A stretch of DNA of 64,000 nucleotides from Prolixibacteraceae bacterium (lineage in GTDB: Bacteria > Bacteroidota > Bacteroidia > Bacteroidales > Prolixibacteraceae): the NCBI GenBank assembly GCA_018648265.1, contig JABGRN010000007.1, positions 1 to 64,000 on the forward strand, in the 5' to 3' direction. The notes beneath the pieces were generated by a model, which did not search any database, was not told the DNA's origin, and worked only from the letters and a program-made list of their open reading frames with translations. The position numbers and the translations under genes were made by a program. Positions within the stretch are counted from its first letter, which is position 1, and each line of letters begins with the position of its first letter. Below, piece by piece: positions 1-7,641 of the stretch.

Positions 1-24
1 ATTTATCAAAATAAAAAGATAATA

Positions 25-1008
25 ATGTTTATTAAGCTGTATCAAATTACAAAATTTCTTATTTTAAAAATCATATATTTCATTTATCCGATTAAATATC
101 AAAAAGTATTGTGGCTAATTGGCTCAGGGAGAAGTGGAACAACATGGATTGCTTCATTAATTAATACAAATAATTTATATCGAGAGTTATTCGAACCATT
201 TCATTCTGGTATATGTGAAATGAAGTTAAGTGGATTTAAGAAAAATCTTTACTTGAGTGAAGATGTCAAAAATATTAGGCTAAATTTTTTATCAAAAAAA
301 ATTTTTAACGGCAATTTCTATAGTCCTGGGGTAGAAGGAACTAACAAGTTCTTGACTTTGTACAGGAAAGATGTTCTTCTTGTTAAGGATATATTTGCTA
401 ATCTACTTGCAAAAAATATTTGTGCCAGAAACGAAAAAATTAAACCTATCCTTCTTATAAGAAATCCCTTTGCCGTTGCATTGTCTATTAGGAATAAAAA
501 GAATTGGGATTGGATGAACGATCCAGCTGTACTATTAAAACAAAAATCACTTTTAGATGATTATTTGAAACCATTCCAAAAGCTTATTCTTAATACCTCG
601 AAAAATGGAAGTTGTTTAGATAAGCAAATTTTAATTTGGTCAATAATTAATTATATCCCGTTGGTGCAATTTGGAGAGGATGAACTATTGGTAACTTTTT
701 ATGAAGACTGGATTAGCAATCCAGAATTTGAGCTTGAGAAAACGTATATTTTCATTAATGAAAAACCTTTTTTCCCATTGCAAATTCAAAACAGCAAAAT
801 TTTTATTAATGCATCAAAGACAACTACTAAAAGTACATTTGATATTTTGGATTGGAAAGATATTTTAACGGTTGATGAGGTTTCTTCAGGAGAAAGAATT
901 CTCAAACAATTCGGGTTTGGGAATTTATATGATAAATTTTCAATTCCTAACCGAGGTGTTATTCAAGAAGTCCGTTCCAAATTTAAGACTCGTGTTGTTC
1001 ATTTTTAG
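25..1008 (+). CDS. sulfotransferase family protein
   Basis: A 327-residue protein that probably moves a sulfuryl group from PAPS to a sugar or other acceptor. The PAPS 5'-phosphosulfate loop is clear at residues 33-41 (GSGRSGTTW), after a hydrophobic N-terminal stretch that may touch the membrane. The second PAPS-binding region is seen as IRNPFAVALS, with Arg146. The length fits the Sulfotransfer_1/3 type. The acceptor cannot be read from the sequence. The gene ends inside the 3' end of the convergent glycosyltransferase (26-base overlap), and the pair suggests sulfated surface polysaccharide synthesis. The upstream context is outside the window. Confidence 0.8.
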   Translation: MFIKLYQITKFLILKIIYFIYPIKYQKVLWLIGSGRSGTTWIASLINTNNLYRELFEPFHSGICEMKLSGFKKNLYLSEDVKNIRLNFLSKKIFNGNFYSPGVEGTNKFLTLYRKDVLLVKDIFANLLAKNICARNEKIKPILLIRNPFAVALSIRNKKNWDWMNDPAVLLKQKSLLDDYLKPFQKLILNTSKNGSCLDKQILIWSIINYIPLVQFGEDELLVTFYEDWISNPEFELEKTYIFINEKPFFPLQIQNSKIFINASKTTTKSTFDILDWKDILTVDEVSSGERILKQFGFGNLYDKFSIPNRGVIQEVRSKFKTRVVHF

Positions 1009-2152
1009 CAGTATATAGGATTATTTCTCTGATTTTCTTTCCCCAAACCTCCCAATTTAATCTTTTTTCGTATTCAATTCTTGAATTATTAGCCATTTTT
1101 TTAAGTCTATTTCTATCTCCTAGTAGTTGTTTTAAAATCAAAAAATACTCTTCAGCGCCTGATTCCAAAGGTAGAGTAATTCCGTTCAATCCATCTTCTA
1201 TTATGGAGTTAACTCCCCCAGTATTAGTAGTTATAACAGGAATCCCATTGGCATTGGCTTCACAGAACACAATTGGGGTGCAATCTGCTTGTGTGGGGAC
1301 AAACAATATATGGGCCTGATTCATTAGTTGAAGAAAAACATCATTATCTTCTTTATTATTTTTATTTAAAAATGGAATAATCTTAACTTTAGGATGCGTA
1401 ATTTTTTTTGGAGGTGTACATCCGCATATTGTTAATTGTAAATTATAACCCGCCTTGTCCAACATTAAAAAGGTGTTAAAAACTATATCACCACCCTTCC
1501 GTTCCCAATCAACTCCTAAAAAAAGAAGGTGGATTTTTCCATCAAAGTCTTTGTTTGTATTTATTTTAGGGACATGATTAATATTGGCTCCAAAACTGAC
1601 AGTAAAAATATTATCTTTTTTTGAAACATAGTTTTGAGCCACATACTCAGAAGCCCATTTTGAAGAGTAAACCTGAGTGGTTGAATTATCAATGGCCCTT
1701 TTCTCGATTAAATTTCCTTCTAAAGAAGAGAGTCTTGACATACGACTAAATTCCTCATAATAGTTCTCAATTTGACCATATGAGGTATCGGCAAGATAAC
1801 AAATCGGAATATTGGTTTTTAAATAAGCAATTTCTACGGAACCAGAAGCTGCAAATAAAACGTCTAATTTCTTTTGTTTTAATTTTTGTTTTAATCGAAG
1901 TGCAAAGTATCTACTTGAAAGAATATTATGCCATTGATTATATCTTTTTTTTGCAATTAAATGAACCAGATGAACAAATAAATTGAATCCTTTAATAAAA
2001 AAATTCTTATGAATGGGACCCAATATGTGCACAACCTTAAATTCATTTGACAATGTTTGGTACATACTATGATGTATCCCAGACCAGCTTCTTTTATCCA
2101 AAGGATCAGAGGCAGTTAAATACCCGACTGAAAGTTCTTCTTTCTCTTTCAT
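983..2152 (-). CDS. glycosyltransferase, GT4-like
   Basis: A 389-residue GT-B fold glycosyltransferase, probably cytoplasmic and adding a sugar from a nucleotide donor to a growing glycan. The C-terminal half shows the group 1 pattern: a LLFLGVDWERKGGD segment near residue 210, then PIVFCEANANGIPVITTNTGG with the donor-phosphate-binding E-x7-E region near residues 290-325. The N-terminal half is less conserved. Its 3' end overlaps the sulfotransferase on the other strand. Donor and linkage are unknown. It could belong to an exopolysaccharide, O-antigen or T9SS-linked A-LPS-like pathway. Confidence 0.8.
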   Translation of the reverse strand: MKEKEELSVGYLTASDPLDKRSWSGIHHSMYQTLSNEFKVVHILGPIHKNFFIKGFNLFVHLVHLIAKKRYNQWHNILSSRYFALRLKQKLKQKKLDVLFAASGSVEIAYLKTNIPICYLADTSYGQIENYYEEFSRMSRLSSLEGNLIEKRAIDNSTTQVYSSKWASEYVAQNYVSKKDNIFTVSFGANINHVPKINTNKDFDGKIHLLFLGVDWERKGGDIVFNTFLMLDKAGYNLQLTICGCTPPKKITHPKVKIIPFLNKNNKEDNDVFLQLMNQAHILFVPTQADCTPIVFCEANANGIPVITTNTGGVNSIIEDGLNGITLPLESGAEEYFLILKQLLGDRNRLKKMANNSRIEYEKRLNWEVWGKKIREIILYTAKNEQHES

Positions 2153-2436
2153 AAATTCAAGTTTTATTGTTCAATTCAATCTTTTAATAAAGAAGGCTAT
2201 TTTTTTCACAAAGTACTAGGCGATTATTTCTGCATAAAACAATTTTGAAATGAATATATCAAATTTCTAATTATTAACTCTAAAAACAAATATACATTCT
2301 TAAAAAAACAAAGAAATTAAACAAAGAAAAAACTCATCAAGACTTGGAGAAGACAAAAGAGCTTTGTGGATCTAGCTAATCTATTATTCCCAGTCACGGA
2401 ATATTTCTTTCCTTTCTGTTCTTTCAAAAATTCCAG
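2153..2436. other. intergenic stretch without a gene
   Basis: About 280 AT-rich bases between the glycosyltransferase start and the promoter of the gltX remnant. I see no credible coding sequence, no terminator with a T-run, and no exact promoter element for the glycosyltransferase. Confidence 0.5.
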
Positions 2437-2444
2437 TACTTTTG
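2437..2444 (+). promoter_or_regulatory. relic -7 promoter element of gltX remnant
   Basis: TActTTTG is an exact match to the Bacteroidota -7 consensus TAnnTTTG. It lies 23 bases before the GTG at 2468 that opens the gltX remnant, so the copied or stranded piece includes its promoter and leader. No good -33 element is visible. It may still fire and make a useless transcript. Confidence 0.4.
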
Positions 2445-2467
2445 CATCAAAATTTAAGGGCTTTAAA

Positions 2468-2682
2468 GTGACTGCCAGAAAGTTACGGGTACGTTTTGCC
2501 CCAAGTCCTACCGGACCTTTACATATGGTTGGTGTAAAAACTGCTTAATTCAATTATCTATTTGCTAAAAAAAATGGTGGTGATTTTATTCTTCGCATTG
2601 AAGATACAGACCAAAATCGTTTTGTGGCAGGAGAAGAAAATTTATAATTGAAAGTTTAAACTGATGCGGACTAAGTCCGGTT
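2468..2682 (+). pseudogene. gltX: decayed 5' fragment of glutamyl-tRNA synthetase (gltX)
   Basis: Reading from GTG 2468 gives MTARKLRVRFAPSPTGPLHM, the class I synthetase N-terminus with the HIGH-region motif of GltX. At 2546-2548 a Leu codon has become TAA. The same frame then resumes as [20 protein letters not shown], again GltX. After RFVAG an indel shifts the frame, and the next piece reads IIESLN, a TGA in place of the expected Trp codon, then CGLSP. Homology stops near 2682. Only about the first 70 of roughly 500 codons remain, with a frameshift and two nonsense changes, so this is a dead fragment. A working gltX must exist elsewhere. Confidence 0.85.
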
Positions 2683-2684
2683 TA

Positions 2685-3515
2685 AAGATCCAGGAATTAG
2701 TGTGTTTATTTCAATTGAAAAGTATTTTACGAACATTCTTCAACTATCTAATTGAGAAAGACGACTACATCTTGAAAAATGTATGAAAGAAAGTAAAACC
2801 AAAATCAGAGAAGCCAACAAATATCAGTATCTCAGATAAAGAATTCTATGATTTACAATCTGTGACAAGTCCTGATGATGCAATTGCACAAATAGGTAAA
2901 ACAAAAAGAAATATGTATCGTCCATGGTTAAAAGATTTAATCAAACTGAAAGCTTTTACTGGTAGAAGAAATGCTGAACTTTTTGCAATGAGATGGAATA
3001 TGATTCACTTTGAAGATGATATGCCAATATATATTGAAAGTCCAAATATTAAAGTGAATAAGCATCAAAACAACTTTGATGAAAAAGATTATCAGTATGC
3101 TTATGTTCCAGTCGGAGACGAACTCTTGGAACTATTGGTTGATCTTAATTTGGAAAATATGCAAAATAGTGATGAATACATTATAGCACCAGATGTTGAA
3201 AACAGGGGAAATATTGAAAGGTATGCCAGTAGTTGCTTTGCTTTCTTCTTTAAGAAACTGAAACGAGGTTACATTAGACAATTAAAACACCTACGTAAAA
3301 CCTATGTAACCAGAGAAAGTTTATTTGTAAACGGTGGATTTTCAATGCAACATAGTAATTATCGAACCACGGAAAAACATTACATTGATAAGCGTGAGGT
3401 TGCTACACAAATGGTCAAAAATGGCTTTCGAATTTCTCCAAAACAAAACAAAAAGTGCACTCCAGTAGTGCACTCCAGTCATAAACAAAGAAGTCACACT
3501 TCTGTAACGTCTTGA
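2685..3515 (+). pseudogene. truncated tyrosine recombinase/integrase
   Basis: The catalytic half of a phage-type integrase survives: TGRRNAELFAMRW (catalytic Arg), LKHLRKTYVT (HxxR-like box) and HSNYRTTEKHYID with the likely nucleophile Tyr. An open frame from GTG 2862 gives 217 residues. Upstream in the same frame, 2685-2783 reads as the end of a core-binding domain (KSILRTFFNYLIEKDDYIL), separated by an in-frame TGA at 2784-2786. The N-terminal SAM-like domain is missing and the homology begins next to the gltX remnant. It is probably inactive. It sits just before a tRNA gene, the usual place for an integrase. Confidence 0.8.
3455..3479. repeat. short tandem repeat, unit GTGCACTCCAGTA
   Basis: GTGCACTCCAGTA at 3455-3467 is followed at once by GTGCACTCCAGT at 3468-3479. 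The repeat lies in the last codons of the integrase remnant, and each unit starts with the palindrome GTGCAC. It may be slippage in a decaying gene. Confidence 0.7.
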
Positions 3516-3524
3516 CAATCAAGG

Positions 3525-3599
3525 TGGGACATACTGGATTCGAACCAGTGACTTCTACCCTGTCAAGGTAACACTCTAAACCAACTGAGTTAATGTCCC
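3525..3599 (-). tRNA. tRNA-Val (anticodon GAC)
   Basis: The minus strand folds as a complete cloverleaf: acceptor GGGACAT/ATGTCCC, D-stem ACTC/GAGT, anticodon stem TTACC/GGTAG with loop TTGACAG (anticodon GAC in positions 34-36), and T-arm ACTGG-TTCGAAT-CCAGT with discriminator A. The CCA end is not encoded; the genome continues CCT. It is 75 bases long. It flanks the integrase remnant and is followed on its 5' side by a partial copy of itself. Confidence 0.92.
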
Positions 3600-3600
3600 A
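3576..3600. repeat. 25-bp direct repeat, copy 1 (5' half of tRNA-Val)
   Basis: The 25 bases covering the tRNA 5' acceptor strand and D-arm recur exactly at 3659-3683. A perfect copy of part of a tRNA beside an integrase remnant looks like an attachment-site duplication. However, elements usually duplicate the tRNA 3' end, and this is the 5' half. Confidence 0.8.
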
Positions 3601-3621
3601 TAAAACGATATTACAAAAAGA

Positions 3622-3682
3622 ACCACAATTTCTAACCTGTCATCCGTCGATTGACGGACTAAACCAACTGAGTTAATGTCCC
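3622..3682 (-). pseudogene. mosaic tRNA-Val pseudogene with inserted hairpin
   Basis: Read on the minus strand, this starts with the same 5' acceptor and D-arm as the tRNA-Val next door. It then carries TCCGTCAATCGACGGA, a perfect 6-bp hairpin with a 4-base loop (3643-3658), where the D-stem closing strand and anticodon 5' strand should be. It then returns to TGACAGGTTAGAA, close to the anticodon loop and 3' stem of the true gene. No T-arm or acceptor 3' strand follows. It cannot fold as a working tRNA and is probably a decayed tandem duplicate or attachment-site relic. Confidence 0.75.
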
Positions 3683-3752
3683 ATTCTGCAAAAGTAAAAA
3701 ACAAGTTCAGTAACGAAAAATATTACTGAACTTGTTTCTTTTAAAGTTCTAT

Positions 3753-5045
3753 TTATATAAAAAACTTCAAAATAAATAAAACCGCTAAAACAACCATTAC
3801 CACTGAGATATCCTTGAACTTTCCGGTTAAGGTTTTTAGCAAAACGTAAGTAAGCATCCCAAATACAATTCCTTCGGCAATACTATAAGTTAGCGGCATT
3901 ACAATAATTGTAATAAATGCCGGAATAGACTCTTTAAAATCATCAAACTTAATATTTAAAATTGGCGACATCATAAAGAAACCTACCAAAACCAGTGCGG
4001 GTGCAGTTGCAGCAGCGGGTACCATTGTAAACACCGGAGCAAAAAATAAGGCCAATAAAAATAAAACAGCAGTTGCCAGTGAGGTAAGTCCGGTTTTACC
4101 ACCCTCGGCAACCCCGGAAGCACTTTCAACATAAGTAGTAACAGTACTTGTCCCGAACATTGCGCCAAAAGTAGTACCGATTGAATCGGCGAAAAGAGCT
4201 TGTTTTACACGTGGTACTTTTCCATCTTTGTCTAACATTCCGGCTTTCGACGAAACGCCAACCAAGGTTCCAACGGTATCAAACATGTCAACAAAAAGAA
4301 AAGTAAACAGTACAATTAACATGTCGAAAGTAAATACTTTTGAAAAATCAAATTTCCAAAAAATGGGAGCAAGAGAAGGCGGCGTGTCAACCAAATTTCC
4401 TTCTGGCATATGAGTTACACCCAATGGAATTCCAACAATGGTAGCCACAAAAATTCCGATTAACAATGCACCTTTTACTTTTAAAGCAAGCAAAACAGCA
4501 ATTAAAACTATTCCACCCAAAGCAATTAAAACTGCCGGCGAGCCCATATTTCCCAATCCTACCAATGTTGCATCGTTATTTACTATCAGCCCGGCATTTT
4601 GCAAACCTATAAAAGCTATAAATAATCCAATACCAACAGAAACAGCATGTTTTAGTGAGAGGGGAATTGCATTAACAATGAGTTCGCGAATGTTGAAAAT
4701 GGTTAAAATCAGAAATATAATTCCTTCGAGAAAAACAGCGGTTAACGCAAATTGCCAACTATAGCCCATTCCGAGAACTACGGTAAACGCAAAAAAGGCA
4801 TTTAAGCCCATCCCGGGGGCAAGTGCAAATGGCAATTTTGCCACCAAAGCCATAACTAAAGTAGCCACAAAAGCCGAAAGTGCCGTTGCCGTAAACAGGG
4901 CATTTTTGTCCATTCCGGTTGCGCTTAGAATATCAGGGTTTACCGCTAAAATATAGGCCATCGTCATAAAAGTGGTAATTCCCGCCACTATTTCAGTTTT
5001 AACAGTGGTATTATTTTCTTTTAATTTGAAGAATTGGTTTAGCAT
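3753..5045 (-). CDS. NCS2-family nucleobase permease
   Basis: A 430-residue inner-membrane permease with about 12-14 hydrophobic segments, of the AzgA/PbuG/AdeP branch of NCS2 that imports purine bases with protons. Family marks are the N-terminal EIVAGITTFMTMAYILAVNP, the LAPGMGLNAFFAFTVV helix motif and the FVDMFDTVGTLVGV segment with acidic residues in the substrate site. The length is normal. Adenine versus guanine/hypoxanthine preference cannot be decided. It lies 10 bases downstream of a putative outer-membrane protein gene in the same direction, so the two are probably co-transcribed and serve one uptake route. Confidence 0.88.
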   Translation of the reverse strand: MLNQFFKLKENNTTVKTEIVAGITTFMTMAYILAVNPDILSATGMDKNALFTATALSAFVATLVMALVAKLPFALAPGMGLNAFFAFTVVLGMGYSWQFALTAVFLEGIIFLILTIFNIRELIVNAIPLSLKHAVSVGIGLFIAFIGLQNAGLIVNNDATLVGLGNMGSPAVLIALGGIVLIAVLLALKVKGALLIGIFVATIVGIPLGVTHMPEGNLVDTPPSLAPIFWKFDFSKVFTFDMLIVLFTFLFVDMFDTVGTLVGVSSKAGMLDKDGKVPRVKQALFADSIGTTFGAMFGTSTVTTYVESASGVAEGGKTGLTSLATAVLFLLALFFAPVFTMVPAAATAPALVLVGFFMMSPILNIKFDDFKESIPAFITIIVMPLTYSIAEGIVFGMLTYVLLKTLTGKFKDISVVMVVLAVLFILKFFI

Positions 5046-5055
5046 AATTTTTTAT

Positions 5056-5736
5056 TTAGAAGGTAATTTTAGCACCTAAAGTTGGCATCACATTAAAACC
5101 TTTCATTCCTCCAAAATTGGCATTTAACTCAACCTCGCTACCCAAAGCAAAATTTTTATTGAAATTATACCAAAGTTGTGGTTCAGCCAAAAAAACAAAT
5201 TTAGTTTCTTCGAACCCGAATACAAAATCTTCGCGCCATAAATCAGCAAAACCTGTAAACGACAATTTATTGTTTGCGAAATTCACATACCAAATTCCCG
5301 TCAATTGAAAAGAAGCATTATGTTTCCCACGAATATATTTGTAAAGGGCTTGTAATGTAAATCCTTTTGAAAAATCGCTGGCATTCCATGAATAATCGAA
5401 ACCTGTTAACCATGCATCTTCAATTTGAAACGACCCTCCTGGTGCATATTGCCCGAATCCACCGTTATATTCAGCATGAAAAGCAAAAGACGAGTCTCCC
5501 AATTTTAAAGCACGGGCAATTTCCCAGTAAGCCATACTAATACCTTCAATATCACCAACATTGTAATCCATGTCGATAAATAAAAAAGTACTTCCCATTT
5601 TATCGGGTTTAAACATTTCTATTGTTGAAGTAAAAAATCCCCTACCCTCGCCCATATCGTAATGCAATTGTACATTTTGTGCATTTCCGATCATAATTAT
5701 TCCTACAAATAAAAAAACAAGTTGAATTCTTTTCAT
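5056..5736 (-). CDS. DUF5020-like putative outer-membrane channel protein
   Basis: A 226-residue protein with a signal peptide (MKRIQLVFLFVGIIMIGNAQ) followed by alternating aromatic/polar strands (VQLHYDMGEG, TSTIEMFKPD, STFLFIDMDYN) and a terminal strand NVMPTLGAKITF, as in a small 10-12-stranded barrel. It resembles the DUF5020 family, which is compared with the Tsx nucleoside channel. Placed just upstream of the NCS2 permease, it may let nucleosides or bases through the outer membrane. Family assignment is from memory of the pattern, and channel function is inference. Confidence 0.65.
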   Translation of the reverse strand: MKRIQLVFLFVGIIMIGNAQNVQLHYDMGEGRGFFTSTIEMFKPDKMGSTFLFIDMDYNVGDIEGISMAYWEIARALKLGDSSFAFHAEYNGGFGQYAPGGSFQIEDAWLTGFDYSWNASDFSKGFTLQALYKYIRGKHNASFQLTGIWYVNFANNKLSFTGFADLWREDFVFGFEETKFVFLAEPQLWYNFNKNFALGSEVELNANFGGMKGFNVMPTLGAKITF

Positions 5737-5876
5737 ATAAATAAACTTAATGTTAAACCCTGTTTAAATTTTGACGCTAAAATAAACAAATAACTTTAAC
5801 CGAAATAATGAAAATGTGCTGAGGTTTTTTATATTCATTTCAAATTTTTATATTAACCGACATAAATACAATCAAA

Positions 5877-6776
5877 ATGAAAAAAATAGGCAGGAGAAAT
5901 TTTATTCAAAAAAGTGCTCGAGGTTTGGCAGGTGCAGTTGCTTTGGGTTCTGGCTTTTCGAACATGAGTTTTATTCCAACCGGTAGTGCTACAATCGACA
6001 TGGTTGATTTAGGCAAAACCGGAATGAAAATACCCCGGCTGGCCCTGGGGACAGGTTCGCATGGTTGGGCAAATACCTCGAACCAAAAAAAACTTGGAGA
6101 AAAAAAGTTTATTCAACTGGCTAAACATGCTTACGATCGCGGTGTCCGTTTTTTTGACACAGCCGATATGTACGGAACTCACGAACTTGTTGGAAGGGCT
6201 TTAAAAGAATTTCAACGCGAAGAAGTTACGGTCCTATCTAAAATAATGGTTTACAAACATCAGGATTGGTACACACCCGAACCGTTTCAGAAAAGTATCG
6301 ACCGGTTTAGAAAAGAATTAGATACCGATTATATCGACATTCTGCTATTACACTGCATGGTAAACAGCGAGTGGCCCGATGAATATAAACGTTACATGGA
6401 TGCGTATTCTGAGGCAAAAGAAAAAGGGATTATTAAAAAAATTGGGTTCTCTTGCCATGATTTGGGTGCACTTAAAGTTGGTGCAAAAAGTGATTGGCCC
6501 GATGTACTGCTTGCCCGGATAAATCACAACGGCGCAAAAATGGATGGTCCGCCTTCAGAAATTATGCAGGTTCTTAATGAAGCTCAGCAAAGTGGAAAAG
6601 GGGTGATTGGAATGAAAATTTTTGGTTGTGGGGATCTTGTAAAAGATGAACAGCGTGAAGAATCGTTAAATTATGTACTCAAAAGCAACAATGTACACAG
6701 CATGACAATTGGCATGGAAAACACCGAACAGGTTGACGATGCTGTTGAGCGGATTATGCGTATCGTAAAATCGTAA
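5877..6776 (+). CDS. Tat-exported aldo/keto reductase
   Basis: A 299-residue aldo/keto reductase with an N-terminal twin-arginine signal (GRRNFIQKSARGLAGAVALG), so it is probably exported folded with its NADP cofactor. The catalytic tetrad is present: Asp and Tyr in FFDTADMYG, Lys in VLSKIM, His in LLLLHCMV. The C-terminal cofactor-binding part ends in SMTIGMENTEQVDDAV. It stands alone between the DUF5020 gene (divergent) and a convergent DUF2461 gene. The substrate is unknown. It is a distant relative of the two tandem reductases at 41.9-43.9 kb. Confidence 0.85.
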   Translation: MKKIGRRNFIQKSARGLAGAVALGSGFSNMSFIPTGSATIDMVDLGKTGMKIPRLALGTGSHGWANTSNQKKLGEKKFIQLAKHAYDRGVRFFDTADMYGTHELVGRALKEFQREEVTVLSKIMVYKHQDWYTPEPFQKSIDRFRKELDTDYIDILLLHCMVNSEWPDEYKRYMDAYSEAKEKGIIKKIGFSCHDLGALKVGAKSDWPDVLLARINHNGAKMDGPPSEIMQVLNEAQQSGKGVIGMKIFGCGDLVKDEQREESLNYVLKSNNVHSMTIGMENTEQVDDAVERIMRIVKS

Positions 6777-6798
6777 CAAATACAAGTTAAATTAAGAT

Positions 6799-6821
6799 GC
6801 CCTGGTCAGAACAACCAGGGC
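6799..6821 (+). terminator. hairpin after the aldo/keto reductase
   Basis: An 8-bp stem GCCCTGGT / ACCAGGGC with a 7-base loop lies 22 bases after the reductase stop and between convergent genes. The tail (AAGTTTCATT) is only weakly T-rich, so termination is likely but not certain. Confidence 0.55.
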
Positions 6822-6913
6822 AAGTTTCATTGAAATAGGGAAGATAAAAAAAAGGGTCATTTTTAATATATATTCCCAAAAAGCCAAAAAGGTAACCCTA
6901 TTATTTGCGTTTT

Positions 6914-7573
6914 TTACATATTTTTATCTAAGGCTGTATTTAAAAAAGCATTTACATTATATAATTTTCTAAATGCCTTTACAACATTCTCAATGAAATT
7001 TTCACCCAATAATTCCTCCTTTTTAAGATTGGTTGAAAAAGCAAATGATTTATAACGCAGTAAATCAATAAATTCATGATCTTTGGGAAATCCTTTTGGT
7101 GCTGTTTTTAATTTATCACCGTACATTTCAGGATAAACTTGTTTAAATTCCTTGTCGTTAATAATAGCATAAAATTCATCGCCATGATCTGCAATATATT
7201 TGCGAATAGCTTTTAAAGGTTCTGCCGATGGCATGTAAATTCCCCCGCCCATAAAACTTCCTTCAGGCTCGATGTGAAAATAATAACCGGCACTTATACT
7301 TTTCCGCCCATCTTTAGCAATAAAACTGCCGAAATTATTTTTGTAGGGCTGCTTGTTTTTCGAAAACCGAACATCCCTAAAAATCCGGAACATACAATCT
7401 TTTGGATTCATTACGGGGATATCTTTATCCCATTTTCTTATCTCGTTAATCAAAACTTCGGTTATAAAAAGAACTTTATCGCGGTTTTCTTCGTAACGTT
7501 TTCGGTTGGCATGAAACCACTCTTTATTATTGTTCTCAGAAAGTTCATTCAGAAATTGTAATACTTTTTCCAT
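6914..7573 (-). CDS. DUF2461 family protein
   Basis: A 219-residue conserved protein of unknown function (DUF2461/TIGR02453). Recognisable are the N-terminal LQFLNELSENNNKEWFHANR, the central CMFRIFRDVRFSKNKQPYKNNFG and SAGYYFHIEPEGSFMGGGIYMP. No signal peptide or membrane segment is seen, so it is probably cytoplasmic. The conserved charged and aromatic residues suggest a ligand- or nucleic-acid-binding role, but no activity is established to my knowledge. It is divergently transcribed from ispD across about 70 bases. Confidence 0.85.
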   Translation of the reverse strand: MEKVLQFLNELSENNNKEWFHANRKRYEENRDKVLFITEVLINEIRKWDKDIPVMNPKDCMFRIFRDVRFSKNKQPYKNNFGSFIAKDGRKSISAGYYFHIEPEGSFMGGGIYMPSAEPLKAIRKYIADHGDEFYAIINDKEFKQVYPEMYGDKLKTAPKGFPKDHEFIDLLRYKSFAFSTNLKKEELLGENFIENVVKAFRKLYNVNAFLNTALDKNM

Positions 7574-7592
7574 CGTTAATTTGAATTTAAAT

Positions 7593-7600
7593 TACTTTTG
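7593..7600 (+). promoter_or_regulatory. -7 promoter element of ispD
   Basis: TActTTTG matches the Bacteroidota -7 consensus exactly and lies 41 bases before the ispD start codon. No TTTG at the usual -33 distance is visible. Confidence 0.45.
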
Positions 7601-7641
7601 CCGTAAGTTAATATCTCTTTTTTTAATTAACAGAAAGTTAC

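Noticed and set aside
3643-3658. Perfect hairpin TCCGTC/GACGGA as a stand-alone terminator
   Set aside because: It has no T-run and lies between two tRNA-derived blocks, so I treat it as part of the tRNA pseudogene.
4438-4764. 108-residue open frame antisense to the NCS2 permease
   Set aside because: It is a shadow of a well-conserved gene with no motif, signal or promoter of its own.
5737-5876. Possible purine riboswitch ahead of the nucleobase uptake genes
   Set aside because: None of the conserved purine-aptamer junction and loop sequence is visible in this short AT-rich gap.
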